From: Cercis canadensis
Taxonomy: Eukaryota; Streptophyta; Magnoliopsida; Fabales; Fabaceae
NCBI GenBank assembly: GCA_003255065.1
Contig: QAOA01006949.1
Span: forward strand, 4,899 to 68,898
Length of the DNA: 64,000 nt
Direction of reading: 5' to 3'
The notes beneath the pieces are model-generated. The model worked only from the letters and a program-made list of their open reading frames with translations, was not told where the DNA came from and did not search any database. A program made the position numbers and the translations under genes. This document shows positions 11,958 to 25,200 of this stretch, in pieces (the first letter of the stretch is position 1; each line of letters begins with the position of its first letter).

Positions 11958-13460
11958 TTAGGTGCATAATCCAATAAACTTAGAACTAATGATGCAGTTG
12001 GACATTCCCCTTATCTCCCAAAACTTAGACTTGGGATATGGCAGAAAATTACAGTCATCAGAGCTACAACTCTTAACCTTTGATGGTTTGCTCACCTGAG
12101 AACAGAATTATATAGCAATCATCATATTTATACAAGCAATTTTTGTCCATGAATTTATAGTTCCACACATCAATGAAAATATATAAGAAACACAACCAAA
12201 ATGTAAAAGCAAAAGTTTAGCGTAAACAAAGCAAGTATCATTACTGGTAAAACAATTTCAAGAGTTTGCAGATTGACACACGAGTTTATGACAAACGAAA
12301 GTGCCAAGGCCACTCTTACAATGTTTAAAATCAACGCAATTGACAAGGTAGATAAATTCTTAAAAATATTCCTTGTTTGAGATTCCTAAAGTAGGAAGAA
12401 GTATATATAGTTGACACTAACTATACAAAATCTGAGCAGCAATCAAACCCATATATACAACAATTCAAAAGGATGAAATCTTAATTAACAACAGAAAAAG
12501 AAAAAATAAAAATTCAACAGAACTTACGAAAAGAGCACTGCAGTTTTCAAGAATCTCTTGATTTGTCAGGATTTCAGAATTGTTTGAGGATCTGGTGTGC
12601 ACTGGGAGCGGAACGCATTGAGGCTCCTGGCAGGCTGGCACCAATTAGCAAACAGGAAAAAATAAAGTACCGAGAATCAGAACTTGAAGCCCCTCAACAG
12701 GAACATTTATCTCAGCAACATTCAACTCTCCACGCTCCAAAACTCGTAGATTTGGATTCTGAATGTTCAGCTTCCTGAACCCATTGGACTCAGAGAGTCT
12801 AAATTTTTCCGAAAGAGTACAACTCTTGAGAATCCCAGAGGGTTTCGTCATCAAGACGCATCCTCCTCAATTTTAGGGTTACCAGCTTTTGGCAACCCTC
12901 AAATGGGGATGCACTGTGAATAAAGTAATTAGTCAACTCAAACACAACAGAAATGAAAAGATCCCTGGATCAAGTGAAACACTCAGATTAAAATCGTTAG
13001 AAATGTTTGGAAAAAATTGAACGTTTACCGGCCGACCTGCTGGTTCACATTCGAGACTCAGATGTTCCATCGTACTCTCCTCCTCAGCAAGAATCCGAAT
13101 CCATCTTCGTCCATCTCCACGAAATAGGTTCTGGGAGAAATGTACAAAGCTGATGCTACATATGTCACCGGAATGAGAATTTAAAACTGAGCGCACTCTA
13201 TCATTGTATAAGTGAAACTTATTCGCTCTCATGACCTTTCTTACCGTATTTAGGTAAGCAAAGGGATATTGACGCAGAGAGGAAGGGGATACCAAGCACT
13301 TTAGGTGGATTTCCATGTGCAAGGTGTTTTTCCAGATAGGTTTCCACTTCTCTGAAGAGACACTGGTTCTGACACATTCATCTATGGGCAGCTTTGAGAT
13401 GATGAAGCTCAGCACTTCACTGGGGAGTTTGCGGATCAAATCTGGTTCCATGATTTCCAT
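11958..13460 (-). pseudogene. F-box/FBD/LRR-repeat pseudogene 3
   Basis: Third member of the tandem array. Exon-equivalents: 12528-13460, 12245-12385 and 11958-12095. It starts at ATG 13458-13460 with an F-box (PDLIRKLPSEVLSFIISKL, then RTSVSSEKWKPIWKN). Near 12,960 the leucine-rich region shifts frame. It continues as ELTNYFIHSASPFEGCQKL in a second frame, then moves to a third frame as FRLSESNGFRKLNIQNPNL, which stops at about 12,645. Exon 2 (141 bases, 47 codons) is still open and has the same length as in gene 2. Exon 3 stops early (SKFIGLCT, then TAA at 11958-11960), so most of the FBD domain is missing. With two frameshifts and this truncation the gene is very unlikely to encode a working F-box protein. 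Confidence 0.8.
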
Positions 13461-16400
13461 CTTTGCTGGTAGGGGTTGCAGAGATGAAGGGTTGGGGATA
13501 TGAAGATGAAGGAAAGTGGGAAGGATACTTAAAGTGAAAGTGTTAGGAACTCAGAGCTACGAAAGTATAACTCATCCCAAAAGATTAGTCTATTAAGAAA
13601 AAAGTGCTTTCACTATTTAAGTATTATCTCACAACTGGTTGCTCTTTTCTAATGTCGCCTCCTCTCGCTGCGTTTTCGTTTTTCAATGAAAGTACTAATG
13701 TTAAAAACTTAGGCTGCGAAAATAGAACTCACTCCAAAATACTAATCCATTAAAAAAAAGTGTCTTCACTACTTAAGTGCCATTCCACAATTACTTGTAA
13801 AACCGATATGAGATTTCCCATAGAAAGTGATCAGAGAAGGCAGCACCATTATATGGTAACTTGTTGAAGGCCTCAAAAATGGAAAAATGCATGAATTACA
13901 AGTGGCTTTGGCCTTCCTCATACACTTTCTCCGTTTCAGAGTTAGGCCAAAATCAATGCACACGATTTTCTTGCAAATGTGACAGCTTTTTATTTATTAC
14001 GTACGTACTAGTCCAATATTAGTTGAGAAAAAAATATATATATTCATAAAAGATACCAAGCATCCCTTCTGGCCAATTAATGTTTCTTTAATTAATATAT
14101 AACTAGTCGCTACCTATTTGCGATTCACAGGCTTGACGGTGTGAAATTTAATATTTTTTAATTAATTTTATATTAATGAAATAAGTCAAATTTAAATATA
14201 AGTATAAAACTTTTTCATATGCATACTTTTTTAACAAAATAATATAAACTATATTAGAAAAAATTAGCAAATGCTACTCTATACCCTTACATATTTTTTT
14301 GGTCATGTTGTTACTTAAACCCAATTAACAAATTCATTGTTTTTCTTTTTAGTGTTAACCACATTAACCTATTTATCCATAAATAATTACCACAAAAATT
14401 AAAGTACACATGAATATTTAACATAATAATCTATTAAAATTTATAGAATTGATTGCATATATTTTGGTCCATTTGTTGCATATCTTATTTTTTGAAATGG
14501 AATAAAATAAATTGGTGAATTGACAATACTTATCCCCTTTCATTATGGGATTTGATTTTGAATTTAAAATTATTATTTCACTTTTTTGCATTTCAAACCT
14601 GATTTTGAAAAACATAATACTTTGGAATTAAGATTCTTTTATATTAATATGTGACTTTTGTGTAAGTAGCATATCTTTGGTAGTGATAGATATTGCATAC
14701 CAAGTTAATTGATTATATTCATGAAACTATTACTAGTGGAGAACACACGCAATTAATTATTTTCTTTCTTATATCAACCACATTCTCTCATTTATCTTTA
14801 AATAATTATCACAAAAATTAAATTAGACATTAATATTTTTTCAACATAATAAATCTATTAAAATTTATGGAATTGATTGCATATATTTTAGTCCCATTGT
14901 TACTTAAACCCAGTTAGCAAATTAGTTATTTTTCTTTGTATCAACTACATTCACCTATTTATCTTTAAATAATTACCACAAAAATTAAAGTAGACAAGAA
15001 TACTTTTTCAACTTTAGGGTGAGAGGAGACTACATCATTTCAAGATCAGGACATGCATTTAACCTTTCTAATAATAATCATCTTCATCTCCTTGTTCTGT
15101 TTTTTTTTTTTTTCCCTTTACAATAATAAAAGCATTGGAACTTAGTTGGATTCTCTTTTATTCCATCATTTTTTTTTTTTGTATATTTTTAAATTAGATC
15201 GATCTAATGGTAAATGGAACTTAAAGCCTAAAGGAAATAGATTAACACATTTATAAAATAAGTGTTTTTTTTTTATTTAATTTAAACATTGAGGGCATGT
15301 GCTGCAACCAACAAGCTAGGGCTTGCTGTCTTATATAAGGAAGTGTTTGTAGAACAAACAAATAAGACTCGTATTAACTATGTATGACGCATGGGACGAC
15401 GGTTTAGAGTAGTTTGGGATTATCTTCATTATTAAAACGATTTGATGATCATGGGATGCCGTTTTTATCATTAGAGTAGTTTGCGATAATTTTTACTATT
15501 AAAATGGTTTTTGTTTGTTAGGGGTTGAGTGCTTGACATCTCATAAATACACTTTTCCTAATTACGTCTTTTTCATGAAACTCACAAGTTAGTATTAGTA
15601 TATCGCACTTTCACCAAGGATACCCACGTCATGGGATCTTGATTTAAGTGGACGGGTAAAACCAACCATAAAATCTTTTATCCAGTATATTACACTAAGC
15701 GTAATAAATATATAAAAATTTTATATTTTATTTAATATAAAATTATTTTATTTTATTTTCTTAAACAAATTTAAAAATAATTAATTTATACACATAATTT
15801 ATATACTAATTATTTTTATGTAATATAACATATAATAAAGTATCTAAAAAAAATTTCAATATTTTATCACTAAAAATAAAAATATACTAAAACAGATTTT
15901 AGGTGGTCAGGTGGCCATTTTTATTATAGTAGTTTGTAATCATTTTTACAGTTCTGGATAGTTTTCTAGTCAAAGAGGAGGTTGAAAGCAAAAAATATTT
16001 CTACTTATAAGAACGGTGATTAAACCTGTTTCTACTTAGTAATATAATAAATTTAAGATTTTGAATATTAATTTATAAAGCAATCGATAATTAAAAGTAT
16101 TAAAATAAAATAAAAGATATAGTTGAAGATTAGAATGAAGAGACACTACGCCCCCAAAAAAAAAAAACATAGCCTGGAAAATCTCAAAAAAAATAATAGA
16201 TCTCTCAAGTGCTTATTAGCTCTGTAATATTGTAAGTTCATAATTTTGCTGAGTATAATATATGGGGAAATCTGTAAATTTCCTTGGGAATTAAGTTTCA
16301 TATAAATAAAAGAGAAAAATACATATACTCCCTCAAATTTACTAATACACATAATTCCTTGTGTTATTGATCGTAGATCTCTCAACTGCAGGTACCAAAT

Positions 16401-16801
16401 CTCTCACCGATTACCCATGTAGACCAATGTTTTCTACATATTTATTAATATCCTCCTTGCTTAAATATACATATAGTTTTAGTTTGAATGTTGATTCCTT
16501 ACAATATTTTAGAAAATATACATATATAAATATTAATAAAGCACATACAAGATATAATCCCACTTCAACAGATCTTTAAGTGAATAAGCACATGATTCTC
16601 CTTCAAATTACCAACAACAGTAACCGTGAACCACCTTGTAAGAGTAGGAAACTGCATCTGATGCAGTTCAGATATATTTATGTTCATAACCTATGAATTT
16701 AATGAATGTGGCTTAACCAAGTTGCACCCAAATATAGATCCCAGCAACTGATACACATACACACGTCCATGTAGCAAACTATACAACTGTTAATGTGAAG
16801 A
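13461..16801. other. Intergenic, AT-rich, containing duplicated flank and direct repeats
   Basis: Bases 13,905-16,380 are a diverged copy of the flank upstream of F-box gene 2. Within it, a phrase of about 120-150 bp (ending with AAATAATTACCACAAAAATTAAAGTA and followed by GGAATTGATTGCATATATTTT) is present three times between 14,285 and 15,010. No gene seen. Confidence 0.6.
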
Positions 16802-19800
16802 TTACCAGTCATCTGCTCCCTTTGTCACACCAAGAATAACCGCGATCGTAGCAAGAACAGCCTGCAAATCAGTTTCACTAGTTTGGTGACAAAGTAATGA
16901 ACTTATGATGAATTATGCAACAATTTGAAAGGAGTAACAGCAACAAACCAACTTCTTGGAATTTAAACCCTATATCTAATTGTGCAGTATAAGCTCATCT
17001 GAAGTTTCACCAAGGGATGGATAATGACTACAAACATGACAAAAGCTTCTGCGATTAGGAGACATATCTACTAAGAACCTTTTGGAGAAATCTAATAAAA
17101 TTGGAAGAACATTGCACTGCTAAAATATAGAGTTTAGAACTGAAACATACTTCAAGTCAAAAGTGAAAGGAGAAAGAATCACTCACAGCAATTACACAGG
17201 CAATATATCCGGGTTTCTCTCGGTAGTCTATTCTGGAACAAAGCATAATTATCGCGCCAACATACCATGGTATAGCAGCAAGGAAGAAACCCAATATAAA
17301 CCTTCACAACAGCAGAAATATTTTACAATTAACAACCCAACTAAAACCATCAAATTGGCTGATATGACCAGACAAGGAAAAGAAACAGGGTAGAACAGAT
17401 ACAAGAATCAATATATGGAACTGAGCATCTTAAACGGTTCCAGCATGTTTATAAAATCATACTATAAAAGAAAACAGATGGAATGGAAGCATGAATTAAC
17501 CATTCTCATCATGCCCACATAACCAGGTAACACAGACTGAATCCATTCTACCTGGTTCGAGTTACTTACACTAAAAGGAAAAATATCTTTATCCAGTGCA
17601 GTACACAATATTTTCTACAAGATGCTATTAATTCATCAGTTAATCCTAAGTTGCCACGTCAATAGTCCAGTTGTTTGGCATTGTGAATCATGGATCCAGT
17701 ATCTGAATTAATGTCAACTTTGATGTATTTAGCCATATTTACAAATAGCAGAATGTTGGCCATACCTTTTACAGTATCTCGGGAGAAAAGTTATCTAAAT
17801 CCAGACTGATAACGAACTATACAAATTCAAAGTAATTGCTACAATTTTTTTCCATTTAATTTTGTGGGAGGGGTTCAATAACAAAGAAAAGTTGTAAGGC
17901 ACCAATAGAAGTAAGCTGCTTGAAAGTCACAGCATCTTGCCTGGAAGGTGACCATTTTCAAAAACATAAAAAGTTGATATTTGAGAAGGGCATCATGAAA
18001 TGGCTAAATCTTATGCCATTTCCCTCATCCCCCCCTCTTGCAAATCGTAGTAAACTCTAGTCTTCAAAGCAAGCATAATCAGAATATAGTGGAAATCCCA
18101 GGATGCACATTTGCATTATCTATAATAACAATCTTCAAAGGTAGACCCTCGATTGCAATGCAGAATGAGGATGCAATTATCATTTCACCATTCTCTCTCA
18201 CTCAACAAGATCAAAGATAAAAAAACTAACAATAGAGATCATAGTAATTTTCTTCGTACACAACAATAAAAAATGAGATTTATGTTTTACCAAAGAGTTC
18301 AGACTTGAGCAAAAGTAAAAGTTGGCAGTGGAAGATTTAGATTAATCAAGCAATAACCCATAAACAGAAACTTGAGATTAACATATATGATGGTCTAAAG
18401 CAATGAAAACTGACTTCACAGATGGTGAAATTTATATGTAGTATTGAACTTCTTTACAGGAGCCAACCTCGTCAGCTAAAGGTGTAAAGTTAGCAGATAT
18501 TATACTAAAAATTTTCTTACAGGCACCAGCCACAACCAAGACCACAGCAAGGAAGTCGGCGTTCTCTTACAGGTCTTCCTTCAGCAACTGCATAACCTGA
18601 AACAATAGTACAAGGGAAACTGTAACAAAATCTAGCTAGCAGGACAATGGGGCCTGTCACACTGCAAAGAAATACTATCATCAAATTGACATTGATCAGA
18701 ATCTCAAATGTAAAAGACCAACTGCTCATACTTATCTTCTAACATAACCAGATTTACTTTCATCACTGACTGGCAAAAACACCTTAAGGCCTTCCCCAAC
18801 CACACAAGGGGCCATTAACATACTAATACACAATTCAGCAATAGCATTTGAAAAACAAGAGGAAGAAAAGGGAAACAAAAGAAAATGATGAGCAACAACA
18901 TATGGTACCCATTTCATACATCAACTTGTATTTTACTAATTAAGATACTTTCGACTACCATAGGGGACAGTCATTGATGCTCATCCACCCAAAATACTAT
19001 AGGCACTCATGGAAGCCAAAAGCTTGGATTTTGAGCCAAAATATGCATACCAGTATCTTTGGAATATTTCAAAACATGAAATTTTTCAGAAATGTAGTGC
19101 CATTGTCATGTGACCATCCTTGTTACATCCATAAACATTTAATCATTGAAGAATCACCCTATCTTGCATATAACCCACTGACATAGTTGTCAAAAGTTGC
19201 ACAAAATCTGACAGGAACCAAAGCAGCCACAAAGGGCATTATCACTCCCTTCAGGGTGGCATTATATGATTTATCACTCAGATCTCCATAGAGACACTAT
19301 TGACAATTTAATGCGACTTGTTGGAGGATGATCCAGAAAATATTTATAAGAAAATTTGATTACAAAATGGACCTAAAAACTTAAGCCATTAGGTCTGAAC
19401 ACAATTCTTTTATGATGCTCGCACTTTCAATCTTTCTCCTGTAAGTGGAGATTGTTCTCAAACATGAGACTGAAAATACAAAAAAATCAACTATGCTTGA
19501 TGTGTGAGTGCCGTCAGACATGGAACTCCATAAGTCCAAGCAAGCATCCAAGACCCAAGAAATAGTGCTTCCAAATCAGAACTTGACTACCTGGGAATCT
19601 AAAGTCATTATACCTCCTGTAGAAGAAGAGGAAGTTCAAAAAGACTCGACATACAGAAGTTTCACATTACTTGAATCCATGAGATTAAGACCAAGACTCT
19701 TGGACCAAAACAATGTATACAAGTCGCAAAAAGAATTATACAATTTTCAAATGTTTCTTTAAGAGAAAAATCAGCAAAACATACTTAAGCTCATCAATGG

Positions 19801-20555
19801 CAAAGGATAATTACTAATTGACAAATGATTGAGGCATAATTTTAACCATAAGCGATCGGGGTCATTTTACTCCAGAACATTAAGTTGTCAAAATATCTGG
19901 ATCATTCCCTCCGGAAAATACAGAACCAGTTTCAACTTTCAACGAAAATTTTGAAAACATTAGCAATTCCAAATTACATCCTTTAATGAGACAAATTGAG
20001 TCTTGTCCTTTCTTCCCAAGATAACAATTTTTTCCTTAAAGCGAATGAGATCTTTCATATACAAATAAAGTCTAAATTCCCTTACATTCATCAAAATCAC
20101 AGAGAATATGCAAAGCAACAGCAAGCAGAATTGAATACAACCAAACCCATCTCAAAAAGTTCCTATTTTTAATCTGTGTCATCACAGAAACCATTTATTC
20201 TACCACTAAAGCAATGAAATTTCGAACTGAAAATCAGTATCTATAACCCAGCTGAAAGCAAACCCAAGGAAGTTACCAAATTAGCTAAACAAAATTCGAA
20301 TAGGCACCCAATAACCATACCCGGAACAGCTTGGTAGCCATGTGCATAATACGGAGGAGGAGGAGCAGAGGCGTCAGTGGCGCCAGGAGGCGGGACAGGT
20401 TGAGGGAAGCCCATTGCGAGCTGTGGTTCCGGCGGAGGAGGAGGGTAGGTGGAGGCTCCCTGGAAGGTTCCGTACTGAGGAGGTGGATATTGTTGCGGTG
20501 GTGGAGGATGATGGTGTTCGCCGGAGAAACCCTTCGGTTTGTCTTCTTCGCTCAT
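16802..20555 (-). CDS. 60S ribosomal protein L18a-like membrane protein
   Basis: Member of the plant family databases call 60S ribosomal protein L18a-like. Despite the name it is a small membrane protein, not the ribosomal subunit; its molecular role is unknown. Exons: 20321-20555, 18521-18596, 17187-17301 and 16802-16861, in frame, 161 aa. The first 75 or so residues are a Pro/Tyr/Gln-rich tail (PPPPQQYPPPQYG, PPPPYYAHGYQAVPG). A basic-Cys block then follows (GYAVAEGRPVRERRLPCCGLG). Two hydrophobic segments come next (LGFFLAAIPWYVGAIIML and IACVIAAVLATIAVILGV), separated by CSRIDYREKPGY. The start is the ATG at 20553-20555. From memory the closest Arabidopsis neighbourhood match is At1g53560, beside GLY3, as here. 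Intron 1 is about 1.7 kb with no gene seen in it. Confidence 0.88.
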
Positions 20556-20759
20556 CTTCTTCTCTCTGATCCTTGACTGGTAAGCGAGAAAGCTCTGATT
20601 TTTTTTGGTGAGGAAATGGAAAATGGAGCTCAGAAATGAAGTGGATATGTACCGACTACTGAAAGCGCTGGCGAAGTCAACGGGATGTGTTTCCTATCTT
20701 TGGTACTAAGCTACTGCGATGATAATTAAGGTGAGCACTTGCTACTTGTCTTAGAGGGA

Positions 20760-21099
20760 GGGTTAGTATTAGTGTATTACGTTAAAGTGAAATTTACTTA
20801 ATAATTTTGATATTATTGTAAAAATCTCAAAAAATTAAATTATTTAGTATGTATTACAATAAATAATTTTTTTATAAAATATAAAAATATCATGATATAA
20901 GAAAATATATTAAAAATATTTTTTTTAAGTTTATTTTTTAGTATATTTTTTTATATTATGTCGTTCTTATATTTTATAAAGAATTTTGTGTTCTAGCATA
21001 TATTAGTGATTCAATTTTTTAATATTTTTACAATAATACTAAAATCATATTGTAAGTTCCACTAAATTCCACCTAAAAAAATGTGAGATATTACTACCC
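20760..21099. mobile_element. Fold-back MITE-like inverted repeat
   Basis: The left arm (about 20760-20885) and the complement of the right arm (about 20965-21099) align over most of their length. Shared phrases include TATTATTGTAAAAAT and TTTTATAAAATATAA, and the ends are GGGTTAGTATTA and GGGTAGTAATAT. The whole unit can fold into one hairpin. No clear target duplication and no coding capacity. It lies about 200 bases upstream of the L18a-like ATG. Confidence 0.5.
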
Positions 21100-22203
21100 T
21101 TCTAAAAGAGTGAGTGGTATAACTCTCACCAATAATTAATTTGGCAAAGGCACAAGCAAGCGATCGGTGATCCTTTGTGTTTTTCACTTCTAAGAGCAAG
21201 TGATTGCTAATGACTACTGAGAAAAGAGTGTTGCATACCATGTCTAAAAGTATAAAAAAATTTGGATTGTATAGAAAAGTTAAGTGAAGCCTGAATTTAG
21301 TTCAAGTTTAAATGATTTTAAGTATAATATTTAAATATTATTACGTATGCAGGAGTAGAAAATATATGTATTTAAAGGTGTACAAATACACTACTTATTG
21401 CTAATTTTGTTAGTAAAGAATACTTAATAATATTTAAAGTTTTTATCCTCGTTTTCTCATTATAAATAATGAATCTTCTAATAATATTGATAATGATTAC
21501 AATTGTTACTTCATTACCCATGTATATTGATAGACACCTTACACCTATGCATGCTTTTTGCCAAATCCTTAATAAAACCCATTGCCCACTTGTCTTTGTG
21601 CTGACTTAATAGCAGTCTTGAACCCCTTATTTAAGAGAGGTGCATCTCTCTTTCAAGCATTCGTGATTACCAAACTAACAATGGCTTATTTCAGCTTTTT
21701 TTTTAAAAAAAAAACTTTGTTTACAACTCTGAATTTAAACAAAGAATCTATTAACCTTAAGATAATCTCATTATTTCAGATTTTTTACCCCTTATATTTA
21801 CACTCCAGTGAACATAATTTGGATTTCAAAACAAATCAGAACAAGATAAAGAGTGTATATAACCATATGGTGCATAATTGACACATACTATCCACTATAA
21901 TGTCTATGGTCCTGCAGTTTTTGAGTAACTAGATATCTCTAGGTTCTACTCTTCAATTCTGGGGAAAAAATAAAAAAGTTGAAACAGGTAAGAAATTTAA
22001 CAACAATGATTAAACAGAACATGAAGCATAATCACTAAAATCTTATTACAGTATAGTTCATTGTTTTTACAGACTATATGAAATATCTTTAGGGCCCATA
22101 ATCATCATTTTATTTTACACTTTACATTTTTCTCTTTAACATTGAGGCTAATCATCAACTGGTGCTTTACTCTCAACGCCTTCATGTTAAATTACACAAA
22201 GAC
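21100..22203. other. Intergenic between the L18a-like gene and ETHE1
   Basis: AT-rich with no supported gene. It should hold the 3' untranslated region of ETHE1 (minus strand) near its right end. Confidence 0.5.
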
Positions 22204-25200
22204 TCATACTTTGGATTGGATTCCGCAGACCATATTTGCTGGCACAGCTACATCAATCATTTTGGGATATGACAGGTTAAGATCTGTTTCAAAAATCAAG
22301 TGTACCATTAGCAGTTTTCTTAGCCAGACCATGATTGCAAAACATGGATGAACCAAACGCTCATTTTCACCATGCATGGAAAAATAAAATTTCACCAATT
22401 TTAAGTAGTAAGCTGACACTTACTTGCCATGATGTTCTTGAAAGTTTCCTGCAAAAGTGGCATAAACATTTTAAACATTGAGACACAGCAAGAATTGAAG
22501 GCTAACCAGAAGTAGAATAGAATTAAAATTTCCACACTTGTCTAAATCCGATATCTGTCACTTTTTTTCAGATCGTTGTTATAATCTATAATTTTCTCAT
22601 CAAATTACAAGGTCTACCATATTGACTACATGGCAGAAATAAGAGAAGGAAAGGATGAAAAGTGTCCTTCACAATTCATAAACACATTTGACCAAATAGT
22701 GACTCCTAGTAAACGGCTGAAAGAATGATACAAAACTAACACCAAAACTCAAAAATCTTGAGGCGCTAGACACACACACACACACAACACATCAAAAGGA
22801 TGTAATCTGCTGATAAGGTGCATGAGTTTAGTTCTGGTCTTTGATTTGCTCCGTAGATTTGCTCAATAGAAGCCAAGTTCAACCTCCTTATTTTGAAAAG
22901 ATGAATACTTCTTTCTAATATATTTTTCAGGAGCTTGACTTCCACTGAACATTACTAATAATGTACAGCAGGTGTGCTGTAAGCTGGATTATACTCCAAG
23001 CATTCTGAATCACATGTATGACCTCCCATAAGGGTCCATTAAAGTGTTCTTCTCATAATTCTACTATGACAGCTTCAATTAGTGGATCAAGCATACCTCA
23101 TCTTTGGTCAGGCGTGGATTGTATTGCATCTCCTCTCCTACAGTACTTACCTGAAATCATCACTTCGTATAAGCAAACTTTCTTCAAAGTAGGCAAGCAA
23201 AAAAGCTTTAGAGTCTACTTACAGAGAATCCCTTGTAGTCATGAGCTGGGTAGATTAATGTATCCTGGGGCAATGCAAAAATCTGGCTCCAAAAAGATGA
23301 AAATGTGTTGTCATACACAAATTGAATAGACTACAAATATGTCTTTTGCTTTTTAAGCTACTTCTCTAATTTTCTGTTTAACATGGTACATAATAAGTCT
23401 CAAGTTCTTGCCTGCGAATGTACAGATTTGTATAGCTGCTCCGAACTTCCACCCTACATAATAATTGATGGGAACTAATACCATTACATAATATTCATTG
23501 CTTCAAGATGAAATTAGAAGATAGCCATTATATACCTGAAAATCCGTCCTTCCACATCCACGTATTAATAGGGCATCTCCCGTGAATGCCATCCGAGGTT
23601 GAGGCTGATCAGATGCATCTCCGGTGACATAAGTAACACAACCCAAGGTATGGCCAGGAGTAGCACGAACCTAATGCAATAAAGAAAACAACAGACATTA
23701 GTTGAATGAATCTCCATACATGTCATCTGATAGAATCCTACATTCAGGCAAGGGGCCAATGCTTCATGAGCAAACTGCCAAGCCCAACATATGGAGAGTT
23801 TACTCTAGGAGAATAAAGAGTGGGGCAGAGGGGCAATCAGTTAAGAGTGGGGCAGAAGGGCAATCAGTTAGAATGTGATGAGCTGGCAGTTAGTTAGAGG
23901 GAAAGAAGGGATAAAGAAAACAACAGACATTAGTTGAATGAATCTCCATACATGTCATCTGATTGAATCCTACATTCAAGCAAGGGGCCAATGCTTCATG
24001 AGCAAACTGCCAAGCCCAACATATGGAGAGTTTACTCTAGGAGAATAAAGAGTGGGGCAGAGGGGCAATCAGTTAAGAGTGGGGCAGAAGGGCAATCAGT
24101 TAGAATGTGATGAGCTGGCAGTTAGTTAGAGGGAAAGAAGGGATAAAGAAAACAACAGACATTAGTTGAATGAATCTCCATACATGTCATCTGATTGAAT
24201 CCTACATTCAAGCAAGGGGCCAATGCTTCATGAGCAAACTGCCAAGCCCAACATATGGAGAGTTTACTCTAGGAGAATAAAGAGTGGGGCAGAGGGGCAA
24301 TCAGTTAAGAGTGGGGCAGAAGGGCAATCAGTTAGAATGTGATGAGCTGGCAGTTAGTTAGAGGGAAAGAAGGGATGCTCACGTTATGCAGGTAGTATAA
24401 GGGTGAGATTATAGGAGAGGAGAGGTAGGTTGTTTTTCATTGAGTATTTGATAGAGAATTCATTCTCTGAGGAGCCTTAGGCTCTGGGCCATTGTGACTG
24501 GTCTTTGAATTGAATAATACAATTAGTATTTGGTTCTTTTCTAGATTCTTTCCTGTGGATTTACTATTGTCTTTCTGGTATCCTAACAAATTGGTCCGAC
24601 CTGCCGGATCCAATTTCACTAAGGAGAAGATAAGTCAATTCCCAGAGTGAATTCATGCCAAAAATGTTAGATAGAGTGGATGTTTTAGAGGCTGAATTGG
24701 CATCGCTAAGGGTGGGAATGGGCGAAATGCAATCCTCTTTCAAGTCTGCCTTGAGAGATATGCAGCATTCCTTGCTTCAGGAAGTTGGAAAAATGCTAAT
24801 GGGAGTTTCATCTACCTCAGGGGAGAAAAACACCGTTCCTCCTCATCAAAACCGAGTTGAAGAAGCACATGAGGATTCCTTAGAGGAATACAAGATGTTA
24901 GTACGGAAGGTTGAGCTACCCATGTTTAACGGCACTGATCCTGTTGGGTGGATCACCAGAGCATAAATTTATTTTGAAGTACAAAACACCTCTGGAGAGG
25001 TCAAGCTCAAGCTATCAAGGCTCAGTATGGAAGGAGCCACAATTCACTGGTTTAATCTCTTATATGAAACGGAGGATAATCTGACCTGGGAAAAACTGAA
25101 GAGAGCACTAATTGCTCGGTATGGGGGCCGTAAGTTTGAAAATCCTTTTGAGGAACTTTCTGCCTTGAAGCAAACAGAGACGGTGGAGGCATATATCGAG

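Noticed and set aside
20331..20576. Open plus-strand frames (75-81 codons) opposite the L18a-like first exon
   Set aside because: They are the reverse reading of the Pro-rich repeat in exon 1; no plausible protein features.
23681..24376. CRISPR-like or satellite array
   Set aside because: Only three contiguous units with no spacers, each made of host intron plus LTR; it is a post-insertion tandem duplication.
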